From an uncultured Clostridia bacterium (GTDB lineage Bacteria; Bacillota; Clostridia; Christensenellales; UBA1242), in the NCBI GenBank assembly GCA_937891595.1, contig CALATF010000041.1:1-42862 (forward strand): DNA of 42,862 bases, given 5' to 3'. The notes beneath the pieces are model-generated. The model saw only the letters and a list, made by a program, of their open reading frames with translations, had not been told where the DNA came from and made no database searches. Positions 9,017 to 16,844 of this stretch are shown one piece after another. Numbering within the stretch: position 1 is the stretch's first letter; every line of letters begins with the position of its first letter. A program made the translations under genes and the position numbers.

Positions 9017-10189
9017 TTATTGATGTGCTAAAATTTTATCGCATTTATTTAATAATATTGTAGATATTATTTGAGATGAAGAAAATACGGCAAGCAAAAT
9101 AGTAATTGAAAGCGTATTATTCATAATGTTATAAACAAATAGTCCTATTAAACAAGCAATAACTGTGCCTATATGATGATAAAAATTATAAACACAAAAA
9201 TTTTCTATTTTGCATTGTTCTAGTTCGGTGTTGTGAACAATAGAAAAAACGGTAGAATTTATTCCATTGCTTATTATTTTTGAAGTTATTTTTTTGATAA
9301 AATAATATATAAAGAAAACTATGATAGAACTCCAAATTATTATTATAAACGAAACAACAACTTGAATAATTGTGTTAATTATCATAGTTAAACTCTTATT
9401 TTGGTTAAAGTAACAATAAATAATTAAAGCAACACCTGAAATTACACTTGCAAGTGCAGAATATAACCCTACGCTAAAATTAGTTCCTGTTTTTAAAAAT
9501 ATAAGTAAAGATAAAAAAGAAGAGGCTATTCCGTCTGCACTTAGTTTATAAAACATGTGGGAAAGATAACCTATTTTAATACCCTTGTTTTTATGCGATT
9601 GTTTTATAAAATTAATTAACCCGTATTTTTGAGTATCATTTTTAACAATTTCCACATTAAAAGAAAGAATAAAACAAATTAAAGCTAATACAAATAGAAT
9701 ACTGAATATTATGTAGTAAGAGCTATAATCAATAATAATGCCAGAAATAAAAGGGCTTAAAAATCCCGAAATGAGTGATAGGGTTGAACTAATACCTAAA
9801 AATTTGCTCATTTGTGATTTTTTATTACTGTTCATAGTGGCAACTTCGTGTGGTAAGTAATAAAAAATATGTGTAATTTTTAAAAATGCTTGAGTTATAA
9901 AAATCATGTATATTGTATTAGAACTAATAGTAAAAGTTAAAGCAATACAAATTAAACTCATTAAAAAGCTTAATTTATATAAACTGCTTAATAGTTTTTT
10001 ATTTAAATACTTGTAAAGAACTATTACTCCAAAACTAAATACAAAAGCATTGATTATTGTGTAGCAAATTATGATATTAAGATTGTTTGAAATATCATAA
10101 ACATATATACTAAAGAATATTTCAAAAAAAGTAAATATCATTTGAATTAGTGTTGAAATAGCAAGTAAGAATTTTTTTTCTTTAGTCAT
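9017..10189 (-). CDS. Major facilitator superfamily transporter
   Basis: 390-residue polytopic membrane protein with about 12 hydrophobic segments arranged 6+6 around a hydrophilic stretch near residues 185-200, typical of MFS exporters or permeases. No drug- or sugar-specific signature was recognised, and the cytosolic loop 2-3 signature is weak (YKYLNKKLLSSLYKLS). A TTG at 10201 would add four residues, but the ATG at 10189 has TGGGGAT at the right distance, so I use it. It lies 32 bases after the PLC-like gene and is probably co-transcribed with it. Substrate unknown. Confidence 0.85.
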   Translation of the reverse strand: MTKEKKFLLAISTLIQMIFTFFEIFFSIYVYDISNNLNIIICYTIINAFVFSFGVIVLYKYLNKKLLSSLYKLSFLMSLICIALTFTISSNTIYMIFITQAFLKITHIFYYLPHEVATMNSNKKSQMSKFLGISSTLSLISGFLSPFISGIIIDYSSYYIIFSILFVLALICFILSFNVEIVKNDTQKYGLINFIKQSHKNKGIKIGYLSHMFYKLSADGIASSFLSLLIFLKTGTNFSVGLYSALASVISGVALIIYCYFNQNKSLTMIINTIIQVVVSFIIIIWSSIIVFFIYYFIKKITSKIISNGINSTVFSIVHNTELEQCKIENFCVYNFYHHIGTVIACLIGLFVYNIMNNTLSITILLAVFSSSQIISTILLNKCDKILAHQ

Positions 10190-10221
10190 TTTTATCCCCA
10201 AATTTATTATTTTTACTAAAG

Positions 10222-10797
10222 TTAATTATCCATTTTTTTAAAAAAAGTTTGAAGAAAACTTCTACAATCTTTCATTATTAATGTTTTACATGTGTCTAAA
10301 TTAAATCTAGATAAAATTTGTATAAATTTATCTATTTCTTTTATCGTAAAAAAAGTTTCGGATAAAGCTCCTTCTTTACTAATAACAATTTGAGCTATTT
10401 CTTTTGGTATATCAATCTTATAATTTTCAATAATATATTTGGTTACAAAATCATAATCTTTATACATAAGTTTGCCTATTTCGCTTGGAGAAATATCATC
10501 TATTCCTTTAGAATAAACAAAATTATAAAAAAGAAAATCAGTCAATAGGTGTAAAAAAACTCCCCTGCTTAAACTATCTTCAAGGTTTGTAGAGTTAGCA
10601 CATTTAATCATGTCGACTTTACTATAAAGCATATCTTTAATACTATTAATTTTTATTTTTTTTCCATAGTGGGATATGACCTTATCTTCAGCAACATCAG
10701 GCAAGAAAGAGCCTCTTATAATGTTGTCAGGATTTTCGTTTTGATTATATTCTAAATATTTTTTTGCTATTGCTAAATGCATTGCCAAACAAGCCAT
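10222..10797 (-). CDS. Zinc-dependent phospholipase C / S1-P1-like metal-binding protein
   Basis: 191-residue protein of the small group distantly related to zinc-dependent phospholipase C (PF00882). The metal-ligand pattern can be followed: His7 in AMHLAIAKKYL, Asp34 in GSFLPD, His43 in SHYGKK, and His83 and Asp87 in FLHLLTDFLFYN. No signal peptide, unlike secreted PLCs, so an intracellular phosphoesterase is more likely. The start has AAGGAAT upstream. It is the first gene of the minus-strand unit that continues into the MFS transporter. Similar proteins are usually annotated as hypothetical; the activity is inferred only from the ligand pattern. Confidence 0.65.
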   Translation of the reverse strand: MACLAMHLAIAKKYLEYNQNENPDNIIRGSFLPDVAEDKVISHYGKKIKINSIKDMLYSKVDMIKCANSTNLEDSLSRGVFLHLLTDFLFYNFVYSKGIDDISPSEIGKLMYKDYDFVTKYIIENYKIDIPKEIAQIVISKEGALSETFFTIKEIDKFIQILSRFNLDTCKTLIMKDCRSFLQTFFKKMDN

Positions 10798-10927
10798 GTT
10801 TTATTCCTTTTTAATTAAAAATTATAAAAAGATTTTATCATATTTTTTAAAAATCAACAATTAAAAGAGAAATTAAATTTATATATAGTTGATGTTCAAA
10901 AAGCATTTTTAATAATGTTAAAAAAAT

Positions 10928-10956
10928 GTTACAAAAAATAAAAATTGTGTTAATAT
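10928..10956 (+). promoter_or_regulatory. Promoter of HD-domain gene
   Basis: Extended -10 TGTTAATAT (10948-10956) with a weak -35 GTTACA (10928-10933) at a 17-base spacing. The predicted start is near 10963. It lies in the 181-base divergent spacer between the PLC-like and HD genes. Confidence 0.5.
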
Positions 10957-10978
10957 TCTTTTATAAGGTAAAAAGAAT

Positions 10979-12037
10979 ATGGCTGATTATTTAGAAAATT
11001 TAGATTATTTAAGAAAAGAATACTTTAAAATATTGTCTCCAACTTTTCCAAGCTGGTTATCAGATTATATTGATACACCTGAAATGCAAAGGTTATCTGG
11101 TATTAGCATGGTGTGCGGTACAGACTTTTCAAAATTATATAACTATGTTTCTTTTAATGATGTATTAAATCATAGTGTTGGTGTAGCTTTAATTATTTGG
11201 AACTTTACGCATGATAAAAAACAAACTTTAGCCGGGCTTTTTCATGATATTGCCGCACCAACTTTTAAACATTGTATAGATTTCATGAATGGTGACTCTG
11301 AACATCAAGAATCAACTGAAGAAAGAACAGAAGCAATTATTAAAAACTCTAAGCAAATTATGTTGCTTTTAGAAAGAGATAATATTAAAGTTGAGGAAAT
11401 TAGCGATTATCATGTTTACCCTATAGCAGATAATGACACTCCAAGATTAAGTGCAGATAGGTTTGAATATACCTTTTCTAATGGTTTGTTTTTATATGGC
11501 GCTTGGGACCTAAATAGTATAAAAAAGTATTATAACGATATAACTATTTTAAAAAATGAAGATGGTATTGACGAATTAGGTTTTAACACATTACAAATAG
11601 CTAAAGAATATTTAAAAAGGATTTTACCTATTTTTGCAAATTATGATAGTGACCAAACAAGAACAGTTATGCAGTTTTTTGCAGATATTGTAAAAAGTAT
11701 GAATGTTTTAGGTTTAATTACTATAGACGATTTATATGAAAAATCTGAAACAGAAATTGTTAATATTATTTTAAATTGTAATGACGATTATATTAAAAAA
11801 GTTTTTAATAACTTTTTAAACGCAACGTCGTTCTATGCTAGCGATGTAAAACACAATACTAACTATTGTGTAAGTGTTAAAGGTAAAAAAAGATATATTG
11901 TTCCACTTGTAAAAATGAATAATATATCTTTAAGAATAGATAAAGCAGATGAAGATAGTAAAATAGAAGTAGAAAATTATATTAATTTAAAACATAGCAA
12001 ATACATAGGGTTTAATTTTGAGTTTAAGCCTTATTAA
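10979..12037 (+). CDS. HD-domain phosphohydrolase-like protein
   Basis: 352-residue protein with an HD metal-dependent phosphohydrolase core: His65 in LNHSVG, the HD doublet His89-Asp90 in AGLFHDIAAPTFKH (with His98), and a distal Asp160 in LSADRFEYT. These match the H...HD...D pattern of the superfamily, whose members hydrolyse nucleotides, (p)ppGpp or other phosphoesters. The C-terminal half (about 200-352) is not recognised. No membrane segment. AAGG precedes the ATG by a short spacer. It stands alone, closed by the hairpin at 12133. Specific substrate unknown. Confidence 0.8.
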   Translation: MADYLENLDYLRKEYFKILSPTFPSWLSDYIDTPEMQRLSGISMVCGTDFSKLYNYVSFNDVLNHSVGVALIIWNFTHDKKQTLAGLFHDIAAPTFKHCIDFMNGDSEHQESTEERTEAIIKNSKQIMLLLERDNIKVEEISDYHVYPIADNDTPRLSADRFEYTFSNGLFLYGAWDLNSIKKYYNDITILKNEDGIDELGFNTLQIAKEYLKRILPIFANYDSDQTRTVMQFFADIVKSMNVLGLITIDDLYEKSETEIVNIILNCNDDYIKKVFNNFLNATSFYASDVKHNTNYCVSVKGKKRYIVPLVKMNNISLRIDKADEDSKIEVENYINLKHSKYIGFNFEFKPY

Positions 12038-12132
12038 AATATTTTAAATTATTTAATATTTTTTAAAAAAATTATTTATTAAAGTATTAAAAGCTTTAAA
12101 AAGGGATTAAAGCTAAAGAAATTAAAAATAAA

Positions 12133-12169
12133 AACCTAAATTAAATCTAGTTTAACTTAGGTTTTTTTT
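12133..12169. terminator. Bidirectional terminator (HD gene / tRNA-Leu)
   Basis: AACCTAA (12133-12139) pairs with TTAGGTT (12157-12163), and TTAAA / TTTAA extends the stem above one mismatch, loop TCTAG. It has T-runs on both strands, so it ends the HD transcript rightward and the tRNA-Leu transcript leftward. Confidence 0.85.
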
Positions 12170-12251
12170 GGTGCGGATGGTGGGACTCGAACCCACAAGG
12201 TCGCCCACACGCCCCTTAAACGTGCGCGTTTACCGGTTTCGCCACATCCGC
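12169..12251 (-). tRNA. tRNA-Leu, anticodon AAG
   Basis: Class II cloverleaf on the minus strand: acceptor GCGGATG / CATCCGC, D arm with GG in the loop, anticodon stem CACGT / GCGTG with loop TTAAGGG (anticodon AAG, reads CUU), an 11-base variable arm, T arm GTGGG-TTCGAGT-CCCAC, discriminator A and an encoded CCA. All arms pair. A34 would be expected to become inosine through TadA. Confidence 0.95.
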
Positions 12252-12267
12252 ATATATCACGCAGTAC

Positions 12268-12296
12268 ATTCTAGCAAAATAAAATAAAATATGCAA
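12268..12296 (-). promoter_or_regulatory. Promoter of tRNA-Leu
   Basis: On the minus strand TTGCAT (12291-12296), a 17-base spacer, then TAGAAT (12268-12273) preceded by TGC, an extended -10. It would start about 10 bases before the mature tRNA. Confidence 0.7.
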
Positions 12297-12342
12297 TAAC
12301 TTTTTTTAATTATTTGAAATTTTTATATGTGCATGTTGTATA

Positions 12343-12371
12343 TTGAAAAAAAGTGTATGATATGTTAGCAT
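12343..12371 (+). promoter_or_regulatory. Promoter of first tandem paralogue
   Basis: TTGAAA (12343-12348), 17-base spacer, TAGCAT (12366-12371) preceded by TGT (extended -10). The layout matches the promoter at 13137-13165. Confidence 0.5.
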
Positions 12372-12408
12372 AATTATGTATTAAAAAGTTTTTAAGGGAG
12401 AAAAACAA

Positions 12409-13050
12409 ATGGGTTATTATACAAGTGATAATGCATACTACAAAGGCAAACAAGAAGATTATGCAAATATTAAAAGCACACATCCTCTTTATGCTGGAAA
12501 TAATTCTTATGAAGAAATAATGGAAGAATTAAAAGATAATATAAACCAAAATACTTATGAAAGATGTTCTAGTATTATTCAATCTATAAAAGAGGATAGT
12601 GGTTTAACAGATAAACAAAAAGAATATCAAATTCTTTTACAACAACATGAAATAGATTCTATGTTAAGGACAAGCCCTAAAGAATATTTTGAAATGCTTT
12701 ATGTTCATGAAGAATTTAAACTTTCTGAAAGTGTTAAAGGGTATGACAGCCTTAGTCATGGTCCAAATTTTTCTCAACTAGCAGGACTTAACAGGGGATA
12801 CCTTAAACATTCTTTAGAAGAACTCCATGGAATGAGCGATGAGGAAGTAATGCATTTTTTTGTAGATAGATGTGCTATTGAAGGCGTAACAGAATTTAAT
12901 ATTGAACATCTTTTAGGTTATAAAAATGTTGTGCTTGATAATATAGTTACAGACCCTATGGAAAAATTAGAACTTTCTAGAAATTATCCTTTGTTTGGTT
13001 GTATGGTAGACCCATCAAAATCAGATAGTTGTGAAGATATGACAGAATAA
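12409..13050 (+). CDS. Unknown protein, tandem paralogue 1
   Basis: I recognise no known family. The 213-residue, soluble, acidic, largely helical protein has no signal peptide or membrane segment. It shares a layout with the next two genes: a short aromatic start (MGYY), a central Ser/Thr-Pro-x-x-Tyr/Phe-Phe segment (TSPKEYFEML) followed by an E-rich helix, and a C-terminal block MSDEEVMHFFVDRCAIEG-x-EF. This copy is the most diverged of the three. It has its own promoter, an AGGGAG ribosome site and its own terminator. The triplet sits between a tRNA and housekeeping-type genes. Could be a lineage-specific regulatory, structural or effector-like family; nothing visible decides. Confidence 0.85.
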   Translation: MGYYTSDNAYYKGKQEDYANIKSTHPLYAGNNSYEEIMEELKDNINQNTYERCSSIIQSIKEDSGLTDKQKEYQILLQQHEIDSMLRTSPKEYFEMLYVHEEFKLSESVKGYDSLSHGPNFSQLAGLNRGYLKHSLEELHGMSDEEVMHFFVDRCAIEGVTEFNIEHLLGYKNVVLDNIVTDPMEKLELSRNYPLFGCMVDPSKSDSCEDMTE

Positions 13051-13057
13051 TTATATA

Positions 13058-13089
13058 AGAGAGCATATTAAAAAAAGCTCTCTTTTTTT
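13058..13089 (+). terminator. Terminator of tandem paralogue 1
   Basis: Stem AGAGAGC / GCTCTCT (13058-13064 and 13077-13083) with a 12-base A-rich loop and a seven-T run. Confidence 0.85.
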
Positions 13090-13136
13090 GATTGTTTAAA
13101 TAAATTTTAAAATTAACCTATGCACAAAAATGTGTA

Positions 13137-13165
13137 TTGAAAATTATATTACAATGTGATATTAT
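13137..13165 (+). promoter_or_regulatory. Promoter of tandem paralogue 2
   Basis: TTGAAA (13137-13142), exact 17-base spacer, TATTAT (13160-13165) preceded by TGA (extended -10). The predicted start is near 13172, just before the GGAG ribosome site. Confidence 0.7.
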
Positions 13166-13183
13166 TTATTTGGAGAAAATATT

Positions 13184-13900
13184 ATGGGTTTTTATAAAGA
13201 TAAAATTAATTTATACTCAAAAAATGAAGACGGGATTTCACTTGATAAAAAGATGTTTTTAGCCAAAGAACAACGTGAAAATGATTTATATAACGAATAC
13301 AAAAGCTTATTAGAAGAACGTCAAAGTTCTATTACTAATCAATTTCCTATTCATGGCGCCAGTGGTTATTCAGCAATAAACAACTTTTATAAATCTACAA
13401 TGGGGCAAGTTCATCACGAATTAAAAACCATTTCAGAAGCTACACCTAAGGAATATTTTTTAAAATTAGCAATGCAAGAACATGTAAGTTTAGGTGTTTA
13501 TGCAAACGAAAAATTTCAAGATTATCTAAAAACACAAAAACAAATTGCAAAATCACAAAGTGCTTTTTCAGAGTTTAGAGAATTTTTTGGGAAAGTTCCT
13601 AATGTAAAAGAATTGTTACAAACAAAAGATGAATTACAAACTCAATATTGCCAAGGAGATAAAGCTTTTGATGAATGGAAAAGCTTAACAGAAGATGAAC
13701 AAACCTTTTATTTAGCAAATAGGGCCTATTATGAACAACAATACGCTTTTAGTTCAGAAGAAATGGATAGATATGCTCAAGAAGTTTTATTGAAAAAAGA
13801 TGAAAATGAAGAAATAGAGTTAGAAGAAATTGACTTAAATAATTTAAAAATTAATGAAAGTTTATCAAAACTAGTAGTTGAAGATGTTCAAGTTAATTAA
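13184..13900 (+). CDS. Unknown protein, tandem paralogue 2
   Basis: 238 residues, no recognised family, soluble. It is related to the flanking genes: start MGFYKDKINLYSK (compare MSFYKNKLNFYNS in paralogue 3), ATPKEYFLKLAMQEH in the middle (compare STPQFFDDLIQNE), and DEWKSLTEDEQTFYLANR near the C-terminus (compare DEWKSGLTKEEQISYILGR). The last 40 residues are strongly acidic (DENEEIELEEIDLN) and look disordered. GGAG precedes the ATG. Own promoter and terminator, so the three genes are not one operon despite being in tandem. Confidence 0.85.
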   Translation: MGFYKDKINLYSKNEDGISLDKKMFLAKEQRENDLYNEYKSLLEERQSSITNQFPIHGASGYSAINNFYKSTMGQVHHELKTISEATPKEYFLKLAMQEHVSLGVYANEKFQDYLKTQKQIAKSQSAFSEFREFFGKVPNVKELLQTKDELQTQYCQGDKAFDEWKSLTEDEQTFYLANRAYYEQQYAFSSEEMDRYAQEVLLKKDENEEIELEEIDLNNLKINESLSKLVVEDVQVN

Positions 13901-13911
13901 TTAAAAAATAA

Positions 13912-13941
13912 AAAGAACTTTTAATTTAAAGTTCTTTTTTT
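13912..13941 (+). terminator. Terminator of tandem paralogue 2
   Basis: Perfect 10-bp stem AAAGAACTTT / AAAGTTCTTT (13912-13921 and 13928-13937) with a 6-base loop and T-run to 13941. Confidence 0.85.
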
Positions 13942-14068
13942 ATTTGAATAAAAAATAAAGAATATTTTTCCGCTTTTTTGTAGTTTTTGTTGATAGTTTG
14001 CACAAAAAAATTTTTAGCATATTGTTTTTAAATTACTTTTATGATAAGTTTAAAAACAGGAGAAAATT

Positions 14069-14743
14069 ATGAGCTTTTATAAAAACAAATTAAATTTTTA
14101 CAATTCCTCAGAATATACTACTATACCGCTTGAAGATAGAATGGAAATAATGAAAAACGATATTTATAGGTCAGCTATGGCAGACTATGTTCAAACTTCG
14201 AATAGCGCTTTTAACATGTCTTCGCCGTTTACGAGCGTGGGTGCTACAGGAACAGATAGCTCTTATTTGTCTGTTATGTTAAAAGACAGTAGAAAAAAAG
14301 TTGATTATTTACAAAGTGTTTCCACACCACAATTTTTTGACGATTTAATACAAAATGAAACAGATAGCATTTCTAGAAATAAATATTTAGAACTTGAAAC
14401 AATAAAAAGTTTAAGAACTGCACATATAAGAAAACCCTTAATAGCATTAAAATCTTTTTTTTCGGGTAATTCTACATTATCCGAAAAAGAGGTTAATGAA
14501 GCTTTAGCAAACAGTAGTATAAAATATGGTTTTTACAGTGTTATGGCAGACGAATGGAAATCTGGATTAACAAAAGAAGAACAAATATCCTATATTTTAG
14601 GTAGGTTTGAAATAGAAAATTTACAAGAATTTGATTCTAATGGCATTGAAGAATATATAGCTAATAAAATTGAAGGCGAAGAAGATGTGTTACATAACAA
14701 CGCTGAAGAACATGATAATTTAATACAAAGTTCCCAAGAATAA
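14069..14743 (+). CDS. Unknown protein, tandem paralogue 3
   Basis: 224 residues, no recognised family, soluble, Ser- and Glu-rich. Shares with paralogue 2 the start MSFYKNKLNFYNS, the STPQFFDDL segment, and the C-terminal DEWKSGLTKEEQISYILGR followed by an EF-containing helix and an acidic tail. CAGGAG gives a strong ribosome site. A TATGAT -10 at 14040-14045 lacks an obvious -35; a TTAGCATA element at 14014-14021 is also found at 12365-12372 before paralogue 1. Function unknown; the repeated architecture argues for a duplicated, selected family. Confidence 0.85.
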   Translation: MSFYKNKLNFYNSSEYTTIPLEDRMEIMKNDIYRSAMADYVQTSNSAFNMSSPFTSVGATGTDSSYLSVMLKDSRKKVDYLQSVSTPQFFDDLIQNETDSISRNKYLELETIKSLRTAHIRKPLIALKSFFSGNSTLSEKEVNEALANSSIKYGFYSVMADEWKSGLTKEEQISYILGRFEIENLQEFDSNGIEEYIANKIEGEEDVLHNNAEEHDNLIQSSQE

Positions 14744-14755
14744 TATTAAAAAAAC

Positions 14756-14787
14756 AAAAAGAGCATTATTAAAATATTGCTCTTTTT
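14756..14787. terminator. Bidirectional terminator (paralogue 3 / TSCPD gene)
   Basis: 10-bp stem AAAAAGAGCA / TGCTCTTTTT (14756-14765 and 14778-14787) with A and T tracts on either side, between convergent genes. Confidence 0.85.
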
Positions 14788-14790
14788 ATT

Positions 14791-15051
14791 TTAGTTATTA
14801 TTTTCTTTTAAGCTTGCTTCTTTTACAGCTCTTGCAAGCTGGTCTGCACAAGAAGTTGGCCTCATTCCACAAGTATTGCCTTTAAGTTTTTGCTCTATTT
14901 GTTCAGCGGTCATTCCTTCAACTAATTTAGAAATAGCTTTTAAATTTCCATTACATCCACCTAGAAAAGAAACATTTGTTATTATCCCATTATTTATATC
15001 AAAACTTATTTGTGAAGAGCATGTTCCGAAGGTTTTATATGTATATTTCAT
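14791..15051 (-). CDS. TIGR03905-family TSCPD-domain protein
   Basis: Small protein resembling the TSCPD domain found at the C-terminus of class II ribonucleotide reductases; this stand-alone form (TIGR03905) is common in Clostridia and of unknown role. Seen: FGTCSSQI with Cys11, FLGGCNGNLKAIS with Cys33, GNTCG with Cys61, and TSCADQLARA with Cys68. The usual TSCPD has Ala for Pro here. Four cysteines suggest metal or thiol chemistry. 86 residues is normal. TAGGAG precedes the ATG. Confidence 0.92.
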   Translation of the reverse strand: MKYTYKTFGTCSSQISFDINNGIITNVSFLGGCNGNLKAISKLVEGMTAEQIEQKLKGNTCGMRPTSCADQLARAVKEASLKENNN

Positions 15052-15119
15052 TATTATTTCTCCTATTTATATTTAAAGTTTATCATTTTTTGTATTTTAC
15101 GCAAATTAATTTTGTTGTT

Positions 15120-16229
15120 TTAATTATTAATAAGAATTAAAGGTACATCCATTTCTTCAGTAAGTGAAGTGTGTTGGCCTTTAAAAGCCTTTGATGTAGG
15201 TGTTAAAAGAGCTTGTTTGTGAGTGTAAGTTCCTATTGCAATATAGTCGCCTAATAAATGTTGCTTGTCACCTGTATTTCCAAAATACCCGGCTTCAACA
15301 AGTTCTTGAGAGGTATGCAATTCAAAATCTTCATAATACTTGCTTTTGAAATAATGTTCAAACTCTAAAAATTTTTCTTTTTTAACCTTAAAAGCAATCG
15401 CTCTAGGCTCTAAGAAAGGATAAATTTCAAGCATGTCCATAAGTTTTTCGTCTTCATATAAGTTAACATAACCTTCAACATCTATTTGCCCATGGTCGGC
15501 AGTAATTATAAATAATGTGTCTTTTGTTTTTTCACAAAGCTTTTTAATGTTTTTTGATAAATTTTCAAAAACGCCTTTTGCTTCTTTGCTACTAACGCCG
15601 TATAAATGCATGGTGGAATCTGGCTCAGGATTATAAGCATAAATAAATTGTTTGCCTTTCTTATTGCAAAGTTTGTTTAGTAATTCAAAAAAGTCTTCAT
15701 TGCTTTCATAAATGTTATTAGTGTGTGGTTTTTTTACTTTTACATAACTTGGAAAAAGTGTGTTAATTTCATACTTTGTGTTTGCGTTATAAAAATAATA
15801 ATCTAAATCTGCTATAATAGAATAATCTACGTTTACTTCTTCGTTTGTCCACGAATCTTTGCTTGAGAATATATTAATATTTCTATTTATATTTTCAAAG
15901 TACAAACTCCAACCAAACCAGCCATGTTCAAGTGGAACTTTATTTAGTAGTAGGGAAGTTGTTGCATTTGTTGTGGTTGAGGGAAAAGTAGATTTTAAAG
16001 TACTTTTAATATTTTTAACTAAAAAATCGTTCTTTTTTAAGTTTTTGTTTATAGGATATATACCCATCCCGTCAAAACAAATAAATACAATATTTTTGTA
16101 GTTTTTTTCCAACTCTTTTTTTAATAGTGGCAAAGTTGCATTGTTGTTAGGGGCACCTAAAAATTCAGCAAGAGTTGCCGAAATATTTATATTACTGTTG
16201 TTGTAATCGGGTAGTATAAAACTTTTCAT
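15120..16229 (-). CDS. Alkaline-phosphatase-superfamily phosphodiesterase / nucleotide pyrophosphatase
   Basis: Type I phosphodiesterase / nucleotide pyrophosphatase family (PF01663), which cleaves phosphoester or pyrophosphate bonds with two zinc ions. Metal ligands and nucleophile can be placed: Asp53 in CFDGMG, nucleophile Thr about 86 in FPSTTTNATT, Asp205 and His209 in EPDSTMH, Asp246-His247 in TADHGQ, and His354 in GQHTSLTEEM. All six expected positions are kept, so the enzyme should be active. There is no signal peptide, so it is cytoplasmic, unlike many relatives. 369 residues is normal. AAGGATT precedes the ATG. Substrate unknown. Confidence 0.9.
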   Translation of the reverse strand: MKSFILPDYNNSNINISATLAEFLGAPNNNATLPLLKKELEKNYKNIVFICFDGMGIYPINKNLKKNDFLVKNIKSTLKSTFPSTTTNATTSLLLNKVPLEHGWFGWSLYFENINRNINIFSSKDSWTNEEVNVDYSIIADLDYYFYNANTKYEINTLFPSYVKVKKPHTNNIYESNEDFFELLNKLCNKKGKQFIYAYNPEPDSTMHLYGVSSKEAKGVFENLSKNIKKLCEKTKDTLFIITADHGQIDVEGYVNLYEDEKLMDMLEIYPFLEPRAIAFKVKKEKFLEFEHYFKSKYYEDFELHTSQELVEAGYFGNTGDKQHLLGDYIAIGTYTHKQALLTPTSKAFKGQHTSLTEEMDVPLILINN

Positions 16230-16301
16230 TATTAATCCTTAAATTTCTTTGGTTTAATTAGATTATATCAAAATTAAAATAAAGTAAATATATAAACAAA
16301 A

Positions 16302-16820
16302 TTATTTGTTAATTACTTTGTAACTTATTTGTACAATATCTTGTTGTTCTTGTTTAACATAATTTAGCTTAAGAGGTTTTTCTACATAATAACCTTTTAA
16401 AAGGCTAATTCCTTCTGTTAAAACATAAGGGTTGTAGTTAATTATAATCTCGTCTACTAAATTATTTTTTAAAAATAAATTATTTATTGTTGCTCCACCT
16501 GAGATAAGTACTTTGTTTAGGTTTTTCTTCAAACAAATTTCATTAAACTCTTGCAAACTAGTGCAGTATATAACATTATTGTAATTTATGTGCTTAGATT
16601 TTGAAAAAACAATTATCAAAGTATTTTTTAAATCGTCTATGTATTTTTTATCCCAACTTTTAACATTTTCAAAAGTTGTATTCCCCCAAACCAAACAATC
16701 ATAATTTTTTAATAATTCTATCATTATTTGAAAGTTTCTATATAGTAAAAAATCTTCGTTTCCTTCGTTTGTTGCTATGTAACCATTAATAGAGGTTGCC
16801 ATTTCTATTGTAATATACAT
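16302..16820 (-). CDS. RibD C-terminal / dihydrofolate-reductase-like protein
   Basis: 172-residue single-domain protein of the RibD_C / DHFR-like family (PF01872), NADPH-dependent reductases. Landmarks: TSINGYIA at 9-16 (usual S-D/N-G-x-I-A), GNTTFEN at 46-52 (usual GRxTYE), ISGGATINN at 106-114 for the dinucleotide-binding loop, and LVDEI at 121-125. No deaminase domain and no riboflavin genes nearby, so it is probably a general reductase of unknown substrate. AAGGAAT is upstream; the gene starts 24 bases after the phosphoribosyltransferase stop, which suggests co-transcription. Confidence 0.85.
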   Translation of the reverse strand: MYITIEMATSINGYIATNEGNEDFLLYRNFQIMIELLKNYDCLVWGNTTFENVKSWDKKYIDDLKNTLIIVFSKSKHINYNNVIYCTSLQEFNEICLKKNLNKVLISGGATINNLFLKNNLVDEIIINYNPYVLTEGISLLKGYYVEKPLKLNYVKQEQQDIVQISYKVINK

Positions 16821-16844
16821 TTTTCATTCCTTTTTATTTTATGC

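Noticed and set aside
12300..14060. Sporulation sigma (F/G-type) promoters before the three paralogues
   Set aside because: GCATA/CATAAT-like pieces occur, but spacings do not fit, and TTGAAA-17-TG extended -10 fits sigma-A better for two of them.
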